NCBI RefSeq assembly: GCF_007970665.1
Contig: NZ_CP042430.1
Coordinates: 2,108,001 to 2,172,000, forward strand
DNA length: 64,000 nt
Direction of reading: 5' to 3'
Source: Baekduia soli
GTDB taxonomy: Bacteria; Actinomycetota; Thermoleophilia; Solirubrobacterales; Solirubrobacteraceae
Shown in pieces: positions 38,452 through 47,022 of this stretch. Both the position numbers and the translations under genes were made by a program. The notes beneath the pieces are model-generated. The model made no database searches and was not told the DNA's origin. It saw only the letters and a list, made by a program, of their open reading frames with translations. The stretch's first letter is position 1. Each line of letters starts with the position of its first letter.

Positions 38452-39183
38452 CTACTGACCGTACTCCAGGCGCTCGGCCAGCGACCCCGGCAGCCGGGCC
38501 GCGCGGATCGCCGCCTGCGCGCCCGCGATGTCATAGCCCGTGCGCCGCCACTGCGCGCGCCAGAGGTCGAGGTCCAGCAGCAGCCAGGCCGCGCGCGAGT
38601 CTCCGTCGCGGGGCTGGCCGACGCTGCCCGGGTTCAGGATCCATTCGCCGGTGGAGAGGTCGACGGCGTCGCCGCCGCGGCGCGGCTCGCCCGTGGCCGC
38701 CTCGCCTTCGGGCCGCACGAACGACAGGGCCACGTGGGAGTGGCCGACCAGCGCGATGCGCTGGCGCATCGCGTCGAAGCAGAGCTCGGCCAGCAGGGAG
38801 CTCAGGACGTACTCCCAGACCGGGTCCCGCGGGCTGCCGTGGTAGAGCCCGAGGCCGCGGGCCTCTCCCGTGGGCTCGCAGGAGCGCAGCCACGCGGCGT
38901 GCTCGGGGCGCAGCACCTCCTGCGTCCAGCGGGCCGCGATCGCGGCGCCGCGCGAGAACTCGTCGAGCGACAGCTCGCCGGTGACGGCCATGTCGTGGTT
39001 GCCGGCCAGCACGACGTCGGCCTGCTGGCGGACGCGCGCGCAGCAGTCGTTGGGGTCGGCGCCATAGCCCACGACGTCGCCCAGGCACCAGATCTCGTGC
39101 ACGTCCTCGCGCTCCACGTCGGCGAGGACCGCGTCGAGGGCGTGGAGGTTTCCGTGGATGTCGGAGAGGACGGCGATGCGCAT
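38452..39183 (-). CDS. Metallophosphoesterase (YfcE/ApaH-like)
   Basis: A 243-residue calcineurin-fold phosphoesterase. All metal motifs are present: LSDIHGN, CLGDVVGYG, AGNHDMAV, LYHGSPRD and GHSHVALSF, with NPGSVGQPRDGD near the end, typical of the YfcE-like/diadenosine-polyphosphatase-like group. Its substrate is uncertain; a phosphoprotein phosphatase role is conceivable because it is upstream of a Ser/Thr kinase in the same minus-strand run. Confidence 0.85.
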   Translation of the reverse strand: MRIAVLSDIHGNLHALDAVLADVEREDVHEIWCLGDVVGYGADPNDCCARVRQQADVVLAGNHDMAVTGELSLDEFSRGAAIAARWTQEVLRPEHAAWLRSCEPTGEARGLGLYHGSPRDPVWEYVLSSLLAELCFDAMRQRIALVGHSHVALSFVRPEGEAATGEPRRGGDAVDLSTGEWILNPGSVGQPRDGDSRAAWLLLDLDLWRAQWRRTGYDIAGAQAAIRAARLPGSLAERLEYGQ

Positions 39184-39211
39184 GGCCGGTGGCGCGCCGC
39201 AGGCTACCCCC

Positions 39212-39550
39212 TCAGCCGGGCCCGCTCGGCCCCGGCGTGCCCGGCTCCTCGCCGGGAGGGCCGCCGTACTCGGGCAGGTTCTTGATGCCCTCGCGGGTCT
39301 GCCACTTGGAGAAGTTGTCCTCCATGGCGTCGATGAGCTCGCGCATGAACTTCGGAGAGAGGTTGACGCGGGTCGTCACGACCCCGGGGACCTCCTCGTC
39401 CTCGACCTCGTGGTCGACGCGCGCGAACGTGATCGTGAACTCGTAGTCGGAGTGGCTGACGTTGGCGAAGTTGGCGTAGTGGCCCGCCATGTCCTTCGGG
39501 TCGAAGTGGATGTTGATGTGGCGCTCGGGCTCGTGGTGCTCATCGGCCAT
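39212..39550 (-). CDS. DUF3467 domain protein
   Basis: A 112-residue cytosolic protein matching DUF3467: INIHFDPKDMAGHYANFANV, SHSDYEFTITFARVD, VTTRVNLSPKFMRELIDAM. The family is widespread but uncharacterised. The C-terminal tail is Gly/Pro-rich. It is the first gene of the minus-strand set running to the kinase and is divergent from rlmH with only about 20 nt between starts. Confidence 0.85.
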   Translation of the reverse strand: MADEHHEPERHINIHFDPKDMAGHYANFANVSHSDYEFTITFARVDHEVEDEEVPGVVTTRVNLSPKFMRELIDAMEDNFSKWQTREGIKNLPEYGGPPGEEPGTPGPSGPG

Positions 39551-39571
39551 GCGTGCGAGTATCGCAACCGG

Positions 39572-39982
39572 ATGAAGATCGTCGTTCTGGCCGTCGGGCG
39601 CCTCCGCCCGCCCTACGTGGACGACGTCCAGCACTACCGCAAGCTCCTGGCGGGGGTCGCGCGGGTCGAGCTGCTCGAGGAGCGCGAGGACGAGCGGGTC
39701 GCCCGGCGCATCCCCGAGCGGGCGTTCGTCAGCCTGCTCGACAGTGGTGGCGAGACCATGGACTCCGTCGCGTTCAGCCGCTGGACCGAGCAGCGGCGCA
39801 TGGAGGGCCGCGACGTCTGGTTCGTGATCGGCGGGGCGTTCGGGGGCGTCGAGCTGCCGCGCGTGGACCACCGTCTGTCCTTCGGCCCCATGACCCTGCC
39901 CCACCAGCTCGCGCGCGTCGTGCTGCTGGAGCAGATCTACCGCGCCCACAAGATCCTGGCCGGAGAGCCCTACCACTACTGA
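39572..39982 (+). CDS. rlmH: 23S rRNA (pseudouridine-1915-N3)-methyltransferase RlmH
   Basis: A 136-residue SPOUT methyltransferase that modifies the ribosomal A-site helix 69. The family signature is clear: MKIVVLAVGR, DVWFVIGGAFGG, LSFGPMTLPHQLARVVLLEQ and YRAHKILAGEPYHY at the C-terminus. It is about 20 residues shorter than usual because of a contracted middle region. TATCGC lies 6 nt before the ATG. The stop overlaps the next ATG by one base. Confidence 0.92.
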   Translation: MKIVVLAVGRLRPPYVDDVQHYRKLLAGVARVELLEEREDERVARRIPERAFVSLLDSGGETMDSVAFSRWTEQRRMEGRDVWFVIGGAFGGVELPRVDHRLSFGPMTLPHQLARVVLLEQIYRAHKILAGEPYHY

Positions 39983-41019
39983 TGCCCGAGCCGCTCGCCG
40001 ACATCCGCACCCCCGCCGACCGCGAGCTGACCTCGTTCCTGCGCCGGCTGGCGGCGCTCGGCGTGGCGATCGCCGGCCTGGTCGTCGCCGGGGCGGTCGC
40101 CCTGTCGCTGACGGAGGGCGTCGACCTGTGGACGGGCTTCCTGCACGCGCTCGACATCGTCGCGACCACCGGCGCCTACCCGGTCCCCGCCGACGTCGGC
40201 GTCGAGATCGTGCGGGTCCTGCTCACGGTGCTCGGCGTCGGCACGCTGTTCTACGGCCTGGTCTCGGTGACCGAGTTCCTCGTGGCCGGCCACGTGGCCG
40301 AGCTGCTGGCGGCTCGTAGGATGCAGAGGATGATCGACGGCACCTCCGACCACTTCATCATCTGCGGCTACGGCCGCGTGGGGCGGCAGGTGGCACGCGA
40401 TCTGCGCGGGGCCGGCGCGCGCTACGTCGTCATCGACGGCGACCCGGCCAACCGCGAGTTCGCCACCGGCGTGGGTGTCCGGTTCATCGAGGCCCAGCCC
40501 TCCGACGACCTCGCGCTGCGCCAGGCGGGCATCGAGCGCGCGCGGGCGGTCATCGCCTGCGTGGACTCCGACGCCGAGAACGTCTTCATCGCGCTCACCG
40601 CGCGCGAGCTGAACCCCGACATCGCCATCGTCGCGCGGGCCTCCCAGGAGGACTCCGAGCGCAAGCTCATGCGCGCCGGCGCGACGCGCGTCATCTCCCC
40701 GTACAAGGCGTCGGGCGCCGAGATGGCGCGCCTGGCCCTGCACCCGCAGGTCTCGGGCATCGTCGACGTCGACGCCGAGTACCGGATGGAGGAGATCGAG
40801 GTCATCGACGGCTGCGCGGGCGCCGGGCAGCGCATCGGCGACATCCGCGGCGGCGCCTACATCGTCGGGCTGCGCCGCGCCGGCGGCGGGTTCGCGCCGC
40901 AGCCGCCGTCGGAGACCGTCCTGCAGCCCGGGGACGTCATCATGGCCATGGGAACGCCGCGCACCATGGACCGCCTCGAGACCCTCTTCGCCCCGACGCA
41001 CGCCGGAGCCCCCCGGTGA
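39982..41019 (+). CDS. Two-TM potassium-channel-like protein with RCK (TrkA) domains
   Basis: A 345-residue protein with two membrane helices (about 21-45 and 72-100) around a pore loop, then an RCK-N Rossmann domain (HFIICGYGRVGRQVARDL, ACVDSDAENV) and an RCK-C domain. This is the MthK-like plan for ligand-gated K+ channels. The pore loop reads DIVATTGAYPVP instead of the usual TVGYGD, so selectivity or conduction may be altered. Met115 in the linker could be an internal start for a free RCK ring. It overlaps rlmH and argS at its ends. Confidence 0.85.
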   Translation: MPEPLADIRTPADRELTSFLRRLAALGVAIAGLVVAGAVALSLTEGVDLWTGFLHALDIVATTGAYPVPADVGVEIVRVLLTVLGVGTLFYGLVSVTEFLVAGHVAELLAARRMQRMIDGTSDHFIICGYGRVGRQVARDLRGAGARYVVIDGDPANREFATGVGVRFIEAQPSDDLALRQAGIERARAVIACVDSDAENVFIALTARELNPDIAIVARASQEDSERKLMRAGATRVISPYKASGAEMARLALHPQVSGIVDVDAEYRMEEIEVIDGCAGAGQRIGDIRGGAYIVGLRRAGGGFAPQPPSETVLQPGDVIMAMGTPRTMDRLETLFAPTHAGAPR

Positions 41020-42674
41020 GCCACCCTGTCGACGACCTGCGGGCCGGCGTGGAGCGGGCCGCCTCCGCCGTGGCCGGGGCCGACGCGCCGGCGCCCAAGA
41101 GCCGCCCGACGCTCGAGCGCCCGCGCCAGGCCGACCACGGCGACTACGCCACGAACGCCGCGATGCTGCTCGCCCCGGTGCTCAAGTCCCCGCCGCGCGA
41201 CGTGGCCGGCCGGCTGGCCGAGGCGCTGCGCGAGGGCCTCGGGCCCGCCGTCGAGCGCGTCGAGGTCGCCGGGCCGGGCTTCCTGAACCTCTTCCTCGCC
41301 GACGCCTGGTACACCGATGCGCTGGCCCACGTCCTGGCGGCCGGGCAGCGCTTCGGGTCCGGCGGGGCCGTGCGCTCCGAGAACGCCAACGTCGAGTTCG
41401 TCAGCGCGAACCCCACGGGCCCGCTGCACGTCGGCCACGCGCGCAACGCAGCCTTCGGCGATGCCCTGGCGCGCCTGCTGTCGTTCGCCGGGCACGTCGT
41501 GACGCGCGAGTTCTACATCAACGACTTCGGTTCCCAGGTCGTCAACTTCGGCCGCTCGGTGCAGGCCCGCGCGCGCGGCGAGGAGGTCGGCGAGGACGGC
41601 TACGTCGGCGAGTACGTCGCGACGCTGGCCCTCGAGATCCCCGGCGCGGCGACGCGGCCCGTCGAGGAGGTCGGGGCCGAGGCCGTGGCGATGATGGTGG
41701 AGCGCGCCAAGGCGTCGCTGCACGCCTTCGGGGTCGAGTTCGACGTCTGGTTCAGCGAGCGCACGCTGCACGAGCCCGACGGCCCCGGCCGGGTCAGCGG
41801 CGTCGCCCACGGCTTCGAGGTGCTCGAGCGGCGCGGGCACACCTTCCGCTCCGAGGGCGCGCTGTGGCTGCGCACGACCGACTTCGGCGACGACAAGGAC
41901 CGGGTGCTCGAGCGCTCCACGGGCGAGCACACGTACTTCGCCTCGGACATCGCCTACGCCCAGAACAAGTTCGAGCGCGGCTTCGACCGCATGATCTACG
42001 TGCTCGGCGCCGACCACCACGGCTACATCGGGCGGATGAAGGCCGCCTACGAGGCGCTCGGCGGCGATCCCGACACGCTCGACCTGCTCATCATGCAGTT
42101 CGTCCACCTCGTCCGCGAGGGCGAGAAGGTGTCGATGAGCAAGCGCGCCGGCGAGTTCGTCACCCTCGACGACCTCGTCGAGGAGATCGGAGTCGACGCG
42201 GCGCGGTGGTTCCTGCTCAACCGCTCGCACGACACGACGATCGAGCTCGACCTGGCGCTGGCCACGAGCGAGAGCTCGGAGAACCCCGTCTACTACGTCC
42301 AGTACGCGCACGCGCGGATCGCCGCGGTGCTGCGCAAGGCCGGCGAGGCGGGGGTGCAGGCCGCGCTGAAGGCGGTGGGCACCGGCGCCGCCGGCGGCCT
42401 GGAGCTGCACCCGTCCGAGCGCGCGCTGATCCAGAAGCTGCTGTCCTGGCCGCAGGAGGCCGCCGACGCGGCGCAGCGGCGCGCGGTCCACCGCGTCGCG
42501 GGCTACGCGCTGGAGCTCGCCCAGGCCTTCACCGCGTTCTACCGCGACTGCCAGGTCGTCGGGGCCCAGCCCGAGACGTTGGAGTCCTTCCGCATCGCGC
42601 TGGCCGTCGTGGCCCAGCGGACGATCGCCCAGGCGCTGGACCTGCTCGGGGTCAGCGCACCCGACGAGATGTAG
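41016..42674 (+). CDS. argS: Arginyl-tRNA synthetase
   Basis: A 552-residue class I synthetase charging tRNA-Arg. It shows the N-terminal Add-1 domain, the HIGH-type motif PTGPLHVGHARNAAFGD, a KMSKS-type GEKVSMSKRAGEFVT and the C-terminal DALR anticodon-binding domain ending ALDLLGVSAPDEM. The KMSKS lysine is preserved. GTG start overlaps the channel stop (GTGA), an unusual coupling of rlmH, channel and argS. Confidence 0.95.
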   Translation: MSHPVDDLRAGVERAASAVAGADAPAPKSRPTLERPRQADHGDYATNAAMLLAPVLKSPPRDVAGRLAEALREGLGPAVERVEVAGPGFLNLFLADAWYTDALAHVLAAGQRFGSGGAVRSENANVEFVSANPTGPLHVGHARNAAFGDALARLLSFAGHVVTREFYINDFGSQVVNFGRSVQARARGEEVGEDGYVGEYVATLALEIPGAATRPVEEVGAEAVAMMVERAKASLHAFGVEFDVWFSERTLHEPDGPGRVSGVAHGFEVLERRGHTFRSEGALWLRTTDFGDDKDRVLERSTGEHTYFASDIAYAQNKFERGFDRMIYVLGADHHGYIGRMKAAYEALGGDPDTLDLLIMQFVHLVREGEKVSMSKRAGEFVTLDDLVEEIGVDAARWFLLNRSHDTTIELDLALATSESSENPVYYVQYAHARIAAVLRKAGEAGVQAALKAVGTGAAGGLELHPSERALIQKLLSWPQEAADAAQRRAVHRVAGYALELAQAFTAFYRDCQVVGAQPETLESFRIALAVVAQRTIAQALDLLGVSAPDEM

Positions 42675-42686
42675 GCGAGCGCTCGC
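42675..42686. terminator. 12-bp palindrome between convergent argS and ccdA
   Basis: GCGAGCGCTCGC directly follows the argS stop; further GCGAG/CTCGT elements follow to 42720. It is a plausible weak bidirectional terminator. Confidence 0.4.
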
Positions 42687-42739
42687 TCTGGGGGCGAGGG
42701 CTCGTACCCCAGGCGCGCGGTCCCGTCGGACCCGCAGTC

Positions 42740-43504
42740 CTACAAGTTGTAGAGGAAGTCCAGCCCGAGGTTGGACAGCACGTGCTGGGCCTTGCTGTTG
42801 AGCACCGTCAGCTCGCCCGTGAGGATGAGCACGCCCATGATGATCAGCACCGCGCCGGAGATCGCGGTGACGAGCACGTGGCGGTCGCGCAGCCAGCGGA
42901 AGGCGGTCGTCGCGCGGTCGAAGGCCACGGCCGTGATGAGGAACGGGATGGCCAGGCCCAGCGAGTAGCAGGCCAGCAGCAGACCGCCCTTGCCGGCGGT
43001 GCCCGACGTCGCGGCGGCCGCCAGGATGGAGGCCAGCGTGGGGCCGACGCACGGCGTCCAGGCCACGGCAAAGGCCAGGCCCGCGACGACCGGCCCGCCC
43101 GAGCCGGCGCGCTCGATGAGCGCGGTGGGACGGAACTCGCGATTGAAGCGCGGCACGAACAGGGTGCTCACGAAGAACACGCCGAGCACGACGATGAGCC
43201 AGCCCGCGATGCGGTTCAGCGTGTCCTGGTGGTCGCGCAGCGTCGACCCGATGCCCGTCGCCGTCATGCCCAGCGCGACGAACATGATGGTGAACGACAG
43301 GCAGAAGATGATCGCGGGCCCGAGGACCTTGCCGATCTGGCGCTCCTCGCCGCGCATCTCCTCGATGGAGACGCCCGAGACGGCCGACAGGTAGCCGGGC
43401 ACGAGCGGCAGGACGCAGGGCGAGATGAACGACACGAACCCCACCGCGAAGGCGGCGAAGACGGTCGTGTCGACCGAGGTGCCCGTCGTCGCGGCGAGAA
43501 TCAC
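42740..43504 (-). CDS. ccdA: Cytochrome c biogenesis / thiol-disulfide carrier CcdA
   Basis: A 254-residue six-helix membrane protein that carries electrons from cytosolic thioredoxin across the membrane. The two redox cysteines lie in FISPCVLPLVPGYLSAVSG (TM1) and AWTPCVGPTLASIL (TM4). Length is normal. Downstream neighbours CcmH and TlpA are its usual partners. TACGCT lies 6 nt before the GTG, again leaderless-like, so ccdA probably has its own promoter even though ccmH and tlpA are upstream on the same strand. Confidence 0.9.
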   Translation of the reverse strand: MILAATTGTSVDTTVFAAFAVGFVSFISPCVLPLVPGYLSAVSGVSIEEMRGEERQIGKVLGPAIIFCLSFTIMFVALGMTATGIGSTLRDHQDTLNRIAGWLIVVLGVFFVSTLFVPRFNREFRPTALIERAGSGGPVVAGLAFAVAWTPCVGPTLASILAAAATSGTAGKGGLLLACYSLGLAIPFLITAVAFDRATTAFRWLRDRHVLVTAISGAVLIIMGVLILTGELTVLNSKAQHVLSNLGLDFLYNL

Positions 43505-43522
43505 GGGTGCAGCGTAGACACG

Positions 43523-44008
43523 TCAGACGTCATAGCGCGCCAGGTCCTCGTCGAGCCGGGCGGCGTCGACGGCCGAGAGCGACGGCTGCGACGAGCCGTT
43601 GGAGGAGGCGTGGGCACCGGCCTGCGCCGTCCGGGCGCGGCGCCAGCGCGGCAGGTAGACCGCGAGGCCGGCGAGCGCGGCCAGCACGAGCGCGAGCGGC
43701 ACGAGCCACGCGGCCAGGCCGATGCCGTGCTTGGGCGGCTCGGCGATGACCTGCGGGCCCAGCTCGTTGACGAGCTCGGCCTTGATCTGGGCCTTCGTGA
43801 GCCCGCGGTCCACGAGGCTCTGGATAAGCGCGCGCTCGCGATCGGCCTGGGGCGACTCGGCGATGTTCAGCGGCACGCCGCAGGTGACGCACATGACCTC
43901 GTCCTCGACGTCGTTGAGCGACGTGCGGGGCGTGGCGGCCGAGGCCGTCCCGGCGGCGGCCAGCACGAGGAGCAGGACGGCCAGCGCGGTGGCGGCGCGC
44001 CGGATCAC
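43523..44008 (-). CDS. ccmH: Cytochrome c maturation protein CcmH/CycL
   Basis: A 161-residue secreted, membrane-anchored protein: signal peptide (LAVLLLVLAAAGTASA), a thiol domain with VMCVTCGVPLNIAESPQADR in place of the usual RCxxC motif, the three-helix bundle ALIQSLVDRGLTKAQIKAEL, a membrane helix (AAWLVPLALVLAALAGLAV) and a cytosolic tail. It delivers reduced apocytochrome c for heme ligation. The GTG overlaps the stop of tlpA. Confidence 0.85.
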   Translation of the reverse strand: MIRRAATALAVLLLVLAAAGTASAATPRTSLNDVEDEVMCVTCGVPLNIAESPQADRERALIQSLVDRGLTKAQIKAELVNELGPQVIAEPPKHGIGLAAWLVPLALVLAALAGLAVYLPRWRRARTAQAGAHASSNGSSQPSLSAVDAARLDEDLARYDV

Positions 44009-44574
44009 GAGGCACCGCCGGACTGCCGGGCGCGGGCGATCGCGGCATCCAGGAACTTCTGGTTGATCTGCCCGCGCGAGATGGCGACGATCTTGCCCGC
44101 GCGGTCCAGCACGAAGGTCTCGGGCAGCGCGCGCGTGCCGTACTTCTGCGCGAGGTCGGTGCCGACGTCGCGCACGGACGGGTAGGTCACCTTGTGCGAG
44201 CGGTAGAAGCGCTCGGAGTCGGCGATCGCGTCGTTGTAGGTCGCGCCCAGCACCGTCCCGACATGGTCGGCGACGAGCTGCTTCTGCGTGCGCTCGAGCA
44301 CCGGCGCCTCCGCGGCGCAGGGGCCGCACCAGGAGGCCCAGAAGTTCAGGACGACGACCTGGCCCTTGTAGTCGGCCAGCGAGCGGCTGCCGCTGCCGTC
44401 CAGCAGCGGCCGCTGCAGCGTCAGGCCCGGGGCGCTCGGGCGCTTGCCGGACTTGACCGCGTCGTCGAGGGTCGAGTGCTCCCCGCCGCGCACGACGCCG
44501 TAGACCAGCAGCCCGACGAGGGCCAGGGCGAGCACCCCGACGACGACGGGCAGGACGGGACGGCGGCGGGTCAC
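44005..44574 (-). CDS. TlpA/ResA-like thiol-disulfide oxidoreductase
   Basis: A 189-residue membrane-anchored thioredoxin-fold protein (TM LPVVVGVLALALVGLLVYGV) with active site NFWASWCGPCAAEAP and the cis-Pro region GTRALPETFVLDRAGKI. It reduces apocytochrome cysteines and receives electrons from CcdA. TACCCT lies exactly 6 nt before the GTG, so transcription is probably leaderless and starts the tlpA-ccmH unit. The proximity to tRNA-Gly on the other strand is noteworthy but not functionally linked. Confidence 0.9.
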   Translation of the reverse strand: MTRRRPVLPVVVGVLALALVGLLVYGVVRGGEHSTLDDAVKSGKRPSAPGLTLQRPLLDGSGSRSLADYKGQVVVLNFWASWCGPCAAEAPVLERTQKQLVADHVGTVLGATYNDAIADSERFYRSHKVTYPSVRDVGTDLAQKYGTRALPETFVLDRAGKIVAISRGQINQKFLDAAIARARQSGGAS

Positions 44575-44678
44575 GGCTACAGGGTAGAGCCGGACCGCCT
44601 CCGGCGGCCCGGTCGCACCGCCTCCGGCGGCCCGACCGCGGCACCCGGGCGCAGGACCGCTAAGATCCGCCGACCCGC

Positions 44679-44751
44679 GCGGGTGTAGCTCAGTTGGTAG
44701 AGCGTCGGCTTCCCAAGCCGAAGGTCGCGGGTTCGACCCCCGTCGCCCGCT
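44679..44751 (+). tRNA. tRNA-Gly (anticodon CCC)
   Basis: A full cloverleaf can be drawn: acceptor GCGGGTG / CGCCCGC, D-arm with AGCTCAGTTGGTAGAGC, anticodon stem CGGCT / AGCCG with loop TTCCCAA, and T-arm GCGGGTTCGACCCCCGT. The anticodon is CCC, reading GGG. No CCA is encoded. Its 3' half from the anticodon loop onward is the integration site of the island that follows, and the gene stays intact. Confidence 0.95.
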
Positions 44752-44755
44752 TCGG
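44710..44755 (+). repeat. attL: 46-nt att repeat inside tRNA-Gly
   Basis: From TTCCCAAGCCG in the anticodon loop to CCGCTTCGG just past the tRNA end. Identical to 49850-49895. Confidence 0.9.
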
Positions 44756-44843
44756 ATTCCCCCAGCAAATGGGGGACATCCGGGATTCGATCGCCTCTTG
44801 GAGCAGGGACTTTGTCCCAACTTTGTCCCGAGAGGAGCATCGA

Positions 44844-46031
44844 GTGTCCCGATTCGGAGAGCCCAGCGGCCACGTCTTCCGGCGCGATGGCGTCCAGTCC
44901 GGACCGGTCTGGTACGCCAAGTACCGGTTGCCCGACGGCCGGCAGTTCCAGCGGCGCATCGGTCCGGCCTGGACGCAGCGCGGACGCCCGGGCACGGGCT
45001 ACTTCACCAAGCGGACCGCGGAGGCCTGGCTGCGCGCGGTCATGGACGCGGCGCGCGCCGGGACCTTGCCCGGCATGGTCGTCACCAACGCGACGGTCGC
45101 CGACGCCTGCGCCGAGTGGCTGCGATGGTCGGAAGAGGAGCGCGGGTGCTCGCCCGGGACGATGCGCGGGCGGCGGTCCAGCGTGCGCGCCTACTTCGTG
45201 CCCGCCTTCGGCGACCGGCCGGTCGAGGCCGTCACGACCGAGGACATCGAGCGCTGGCGCTCGTGCCTGCCGGCCACGCTCTCCGTCCGGACCAAGAACA
45301 AGATGTTGACCGAGCTGCACGGTGTGTTCCGGCGGGCGGTGAAGGTCTGGCGCCTGCCGGCCAACCCGGTGGCCGAGGTCGAGCAGCTGCGTGAGCGGCG
45401 CATCGTCGACCTCGAGGTCTACTCGCCGGAGGAGGTCATGGCCCTGGTGCGGGCCGCGGCCTCGGAGCAGGACGCAGCGATGTTCCTCACCGCGGCGTTC
45501 ACCGGCCTGCGCCGCGGGGAGCTGATCGGCCTGCGGTGGCGCGACGTTGACTTTCCGGCGTCGCTGATCCGGGTGCACCGCTCCTACTCCTACGGTGCGC
45601 TGACCGTGCCGAAGTCGGGCAAGGTGCGTGCCGTGCCCCTGGCGCCTGAGGTCGCTGGGGTGCTGGCGCGCCTGGGCCAGCGCGGGCTGTTCACGGGGGA
45701 GGAGGACCTGGTCTTCCCGGGCGAGCTCGGCGGCTTCCTGGACGGCTCGGCGCTGCGGCGGCGCTATCTCGACGCCCAGGCGGCGGCCGGCGTCAAGCGC
45801 CTGCGCTTTCACGACCTGCGCCACACCTTCGGCACGCGGATGATCGCGGTGGCCGACATCGTGCGCGTGAAGGAGTGGATGGGCCACGCCGACATCGAGA
45901 CCACGATGCGCTACCTGCACTTCGCGCCGAGGCCCGAGGACGCGGCACTCGTCGCCAAGGCCTTCAAGTCGGCTGACGGCGATGGCCACGACTTCGGCTG
46001 GTCGGCCGAGCATGCGCTGCAGCCGCGCTGA
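44844..46031 (+). CDS. int: Tyrosine recombinase (phage-type integrase)
   Basis: A 395-residue integrase. N-terminal arm-binding region begins SRFGEPSGHVFRRDG and VWYAKYRLPDGRQF; a SAM-like core-binding domain follows; the catalytic domain has Arg in TGLRRGELIGL, Lys in PKSGKVRAVPL, HDLRHTFGT, GHADIETTM and the nucleophile Tyr in MRYLHFAP. The GTG at 44844 is preferred over the ATG at 44769 because GAGGAG lies 6 nt upstream. It lies about 90 nt past the tRNA, the usual place. Fragments of its N-terminus recur at 48242 and 62877. Confidence 0.93.
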   Translation: MSRFGEPSGHVFRRDGVQSGPVWYAKYRLPDGRQFQRRIGPAWTQRGRPGTGYFTKRTAEAWLRAVMDAARAGTLPGMVVTNATVADACAEWLRWSEEERGCSPGTMRGRRSSVRAYFVPAFGDRPVEAVTTEDIERWRSCLPATLSVRTKNKMLTELHGVFRRAVKVWRLPANPVAEVEQLRERRIVDLEVYSPEEVMALVRAAASEQDAAMFLTAAFTGLRRGELIGLRWRDVDFPASLIRVHRSYSYGALTVPKSGKVRAVPLAPEVAGVLARLGQRGLFTGEEDLVFPGELGGFLDGSALRRRYLDAQAAAGVKRLRFHDLRHTFGTRMIAVADIVRVKEWMGHADIETTMRYLHFAPRPEDAALVAKAFKSADGDGHDFGWSAEHALQPR

Positions 46032-46036
46032 ACCGA

Positions 46037-46261
46037 TCACGTCCGCAGGGAGGCCAGCCAGCCGGCGACGTCGCTGCGGTAGAAGCGGCGGTGGCGGCCG
46101 ACGCCGATCGAGGGCAGCGGGTTGTGCAGCCGGCGCGCGTACTCGTAGACGCTCGAGCGCGGCACGGAGAGCAGACGGGCGACCTGGGCGGCGGTCAGCA
46201 ACGGCTCGGTGAGATCGACGGAGACAGCGATCGTCTCGTCCAGGTTGGTGCGGTTGGTCAT
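46037..46261 (-). CDS. Excisionase-like helix-turn-helix protein
   Basis: With the ATG at 46261 it has 74 residues and the MerR/excisionase HTH pattern: LLTAAQVARLLSVPRSSVYE, then IGVGRHRRFYRSDVAGWLAS. Such proteins bend DNA to direct integrase to excision, or control integrase expression. It is convergent with int with only 5 nt between stops. Its upstream region contains the iteron array at 46321-46356, the likely binding target. Confidence 0.8.
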   Translation of the reverse strand: MTNRTNLDETIAVSVDLTEPLLTAAQVARLLSVPRSSVYEYARRLHNPLPSIGVGRHRRFYRSDVAGWLASLRT

Positions 46262-46320
46262 GCTCACTAGGGCGACGCACGACCACCCATCCCGCACGCA
46301 CGCCGAACCGCTGTAGCCCG

Positions 46321-46356
46321 CTAGCTATTTCGCTAGCTGTCTACCTAGCTTGTATA
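46321..46356. repeat. Three 12-bp iterons starting CTAGCT
   Basis: CTAGCTATTTCG, CTAGCTGTCTAC, CTAGCTTGTATA, at 46321, 46333 and 46345, exactly 12 bp apart. They are AT-rich compared with surroundings and lie about 60-95 nt upstream of the excisionase ATG. They could bind the excisionase, integrase arms or a replication protein. Confidence 0.65.
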
Positions 46357-47010
46357 GGCCACCACCTTGATCGGCCATCGCCCTCCCCCGCCGGTTCCAC
46401 GCCATCAACGTCGCCGGTTTGCTTCCAATTTCACGCGTCTCGCCAAGCCCGCCACTTCTACCTTGATCGGTCCCGGCTCTTGTTGTCCGCCCCTCTCCGT
46501 CCGCGTCCCCGTGCCCGCCCTCTCTCGATGATCTGTCTCTTGTCTTCTGCTGTGTTTCGTCTGACCCGTTCCCCGTCCTGACACCCCGGCCCACCACCGC
46601 CAGCCCATGTCCTCGGTTCCTTGTCCTGGGAGGGAGTCCGACCACCCGAGCCCGCTCTCCTCTGTTCTCATGGAGGGCGCGGGTGGTCGGGGTCACGACC
46701 AGGCCCGAATTCCGCATTGCCATCGGGCGTTTGGCGGTGGTGGGCCCACTGTCAGACGGACGGGGTCAACGAACGGATAGAACCCGGCTGTCGTCATGCA
46801 AAGAAGGCAGCGAGGAGGGCGGTAACGGGGCCGCGCGCTGAGCCGGTCGCGCGTGCAGCCACCGGTCGCGATCAAAGCCGGGAGCTCGGCTACGAATGAC
46901 GCAGAGTCGCAGCGTCGCGACGCCCGCTTGTCGTACGTTGCGGGCCCGGGCAACGCGCGTCCGCTCAGCAGGGTGGCGTCTGTCAGGATCGCCGCTTCGG
47001 TGGCCTGGAC
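46357..47010. other. Lower-GC island stretch without a supported gene
   Basis: About 650 nt between the iterons and the oxidoreductase. Composition is visibly less GC-rich, with pyrimidine tracts near 46490-46560, unlike the chromosome. Minus-strand frames of 88-132 codons exist (46405-46671, 46325-46723) but have no ribosome site or family feature. Confidence 0.45.
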
Positions 47011-47022
47011 CGGAGGGAGCAG

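Noticed and set aside
46325-46723. Minus-strand frames of 88 and 132 codons in the island
   Set aside because: No ribosome site, biased composition and no recognisable domain; two overlapping frames are equally open.
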